Of a stretch of 64,000 bases of DNA, positions 62,577 through 64,000 are shown piece after piece (position 1 is the first letter of the stretch; each line of letters opens with the position of its first letter). Source of the DNA: Spirochaetaceae bacterium (GTDB lineage Bacteria; Myxococcota_A; UBA9160; UBA4427); NCBI GenBank assembly GCA_020632655.1, contig JACKFD010000004.1:248001-312000 (forward strand), in the 5' to 3' direction. A program made the translations under genes and the position numbers. Below the pieces are notes generated by a model. The model was given only the letters and a program-made list of their open reading frames with translations, was not told the origin of the DNA and did no database searches.

Positions 62577-63512
62577 ATGGACGTCGAGCACCGTCGCGTG
62601 CTCATCATCGGCAGCGGCCCCGCCGGCCACACGGCCGCGATCTACGCGGGCCGCGCCGGCCTCGAGCCGCTGATGCTCGCGGGCTTCATGAGCGGTGGCC
62701 AGCTCATGATCACGACCGACGTCGAGAACTACCCCGGCTACCCGGACGGCGTGAGCGGCCCGCTCATGATGGAGGAGTTCCAGAAGCAGTCCGAGCGCTT
62801 CGGGACCGAGATCCTCCAGCACGACGCCACGGAGGTCGACTTCACGACCCGTCCCTTCCGTGTCTCGACCGCCGAGAAGGCCTACACGGCGGATACGGTG
62901 ATCGTCGCGACCGGCGCCTCGGCCCGCTGGCTCGGCCTCGACTCGGAGCAGCGCCTCGTCAACAAGGGCGTCTCCGCCTGTGCGACCTGCGACGGCGCCC
63001 TCTACCGGGGCAAGCCCCTCGCGGTCGTGGGCGGGGGTGACACGGCGATGGAGGAGGCGCTCTTCCTGACCCGCTTCGGTACGAAGGTCACGATCGTCCA
63101 CCGCCGCGGCGAGCTCCGCGCCTCGAAGATCATGCAGGAGCGGGCGCTCGCGAACCCGAAGATCGAGATGGCCTGGCACGCGGTCGTCGACGAGGTGCTC
63201 GGCGACGAGTTCGTGACCGGGGTGCGGCTGCGCGACGCGCGCGACGACTCGACCCGCGACCTCTCGGTCGAGGGTCTCTTCATCGCGATCGGCCACCAGC
63301 CGAACACCTCCCTGTTCAAGGGCAAGCTCGCGATGGACGATGCGGAGTACCTCCAGGTCACGCCGGGTACGACGCGGACCTCGGTCCCGGGCGTCTTCGC
63401 CTGCGGCGACGTCGCGGATCCGACCTATCGACAGGCGGTGACGGCGGCGGGCACGGGCTGCATGGCGGCGATCGATGCGGAGCGATGGCTCGCGGAAGAG
63501 GGGCTCGGATGA
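62577..63512 (+). CDS. trxB: Thioredoxin reductase
   Basis: 311 residues. FAD-binding GSGPAGHTAAIYAGRAGL, the redox CATC (Cys135, Cys138) followed by DGALYRGK, and the NADPH-binding VVGGGDTAMEEALFLTRFG plus HRRGELRAS are all present, as is GVFACGDVADPTYRQAVTAAGTGCMAAI. It reduces thioredoxin with NADPH. GGAAGGAGCC is a strong ribosome site. Confidence 0.96.
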   Translation: MDVEHRRVLIIGSGPAGHTAAIYAGRAGLEPLMLAGFMSGGQLMITTDVENYPGYPDGVSGPLMMEEFQKQSERFGTEILQHDATEVDFTTRPFRVSTAEKAYTADTVIVATGASARWLGLDSEQRLVNKGVSACATCDGALYRGKPLAVVGGGDTAMEEALFLTRFGTKVTIVHRRGELRASKIMQERALANPKIEMAWHAVVDEVLGDEFVTGVRLRDARDDSTRDLSVEGLFIAIGHQPNTSLFKGKLAMDDAEYLQVTPGTTRTSVPGVFACGDVADPTYRQAVTAAGTGCMAAIDAERWLAEEGLG

Positions 63513-63617
63513 AGGCTCGGCCGGCTGGGACGCAAGGGGTGGGAACGCTCGCGACGCGAGGTCGTGTCCGCCCTCCGCGCACGATCCGCTGAACGGAGCC
63601 TGAGAGGGCGGGACGCG

Positions 63618-64000
63618 ATGGACCTCACGCGAGAACAGCTCGAAGAGCTCCTGGAGCATTCGCCCGACATCATCATCGCGACCAACCGCAAGGGTCGTGT
63701 CATCTACTACAACGACGGCGCCCACGACATCCTCGGCTACGAGTCCGAGGAGGTGCTCGGCGAGTTCGTCGGCGTCTTCTATCCGAGCGTCGACGAGGCG
63801 CGGCGCATCGGCGACGCGATCCGGAGCGGCGAGCACGGCGAGGTCGGCGTCGTCAGCACCTTCGAGACGACCTTCGTCGCGCGCTCCGGCGAGGAGATCC
63901 CCGTCGCGATCACGGCGACCCTCCTCCACGACGAGAAGGGCGACGAGGACGGCACGATCGGCTTCGCGAAGGATCTACGCGCGATCCGCCGCCAGGACCA
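63618..64000 (+). CDS. PAS-domain sensor protein (3' truncated)
   Basis: The frame from the ATG at 63618 stays open to the window end (127 codons visible). It encodes a PAS domain: LTREQLEELLEHSPDIIIATNRKGRVIYYNDGAHDILGYESEEVLG (residues ~4-48), then a PAC-like ETTFVARSGEEIPVAITATLLHDEKG and GTIGFAKDLRAI. The downstream output, probably a histidine kinase, is outside the window. GAGAGGGCGGGA precedes the ATG. Confidence 0.8.
   Translation, partial: MDLTREQLEELLEHSPDIIIATNRKGRVIYYNDGAHDILGYESEEVLGEFVGVFYPSVDEARRIGDAIRSGEHGEVGVVSTFETTFVARSGEEIPVAITATLLHDEKGDEDGTIGFAKDLRAIRRQD

Overview
The window is about 70% GC and densely coded, from a Gram-negative bacterium. Supporting features are a beta-barrel porin ending in Phe, TatBC, signal peptidase II, a SurA-like foldase, an arabinose-5-phosphate isomerase (Kdo pathway) domain and an LptM-like lipoprotein. 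Two NtrC-family activators, many sensor kinases, HD-GYP and HDOD proteins and abundant sigma-54 promoters suggest a deltaproteobacterial or myxobacterial-type lineage. That is inference from gene content; no rRNA is present.

Layout. 1-6.8 kb: a PfkB-SIS fusion cut by the window edge, a ferritin-like diiron protein, tRNA-Ala(CGC), a UbiA-like membrane protein, two tandem dodecins and an overlapping operon of nucleotidyltransferase, YgfZ and TIGR04282 transferase. 7.5-15.2 kb: porin, orphan Fis-type HTH protein, PII, DUF3604, PpiC-type foldase, BLUF photoreceptor and an SRPBCC protein. 15.2-18.3 kb: an EEP hydrolase coupled to a PLD-VTT fusion. 18.5-27.7 kb: a stress island with histidine kinase, Rcp1-like regulator, sigma-54 activator, Fe-SOD, CsbD, UspA, permease, catalase and a SnoaL-like protein. 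27.8-32.2 kb: argH-lptM-dapF-dapA-dapB. 32.4-36 kb: class A PBP, TPR lipoprotein and LspA. 36.5-42.3 kb: IclR regulator, acyl-CoA dehydrogenase, malic enzyme and biotin carboxylase. 42.3-51.5 kb: HDOD, YceI, TatC, TatB, PilZ, HD-GYP, NtrC-type regulator and an unusual kinase/AAA+ hybrid. 51.7-64 kb: GNAT, aminotransferase, M20 and M23 peptidases, DUF84, glutamate-cysteine ligase, RR-PAS, a membrane protein of unknown function, thioredoxin reductase and a PAS sensor cut by the window end.

Main finding. Five exact GGCACG-N4-TTGC sigma-54 elements and four near matches lie in intergenic DNA, pointed at the porin, SRPBCC, Fe-SOD, CsbD/UspA, catalase, Fis-HTH, PLD, kinase and HD-GYP genes. Ahead of SRPBCC, SOD and catalase a dyad of the form TGWAG-N3-CTNCM is centred 81-84 bp from the -12 GC. 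A perfect copy (TGTAG-TTT-CTACA) lies just before the start of the kinase gene that opens the kinase/regulator/sigma-54-activator operon. This reads as a sigma-54-dependent oxidative or envelope stress regulon whose activator, enhancer and targets are all in the window. A second sigma-54 circuit joins the NtrC-type regulator to the HD-GYP/PilZ operon.
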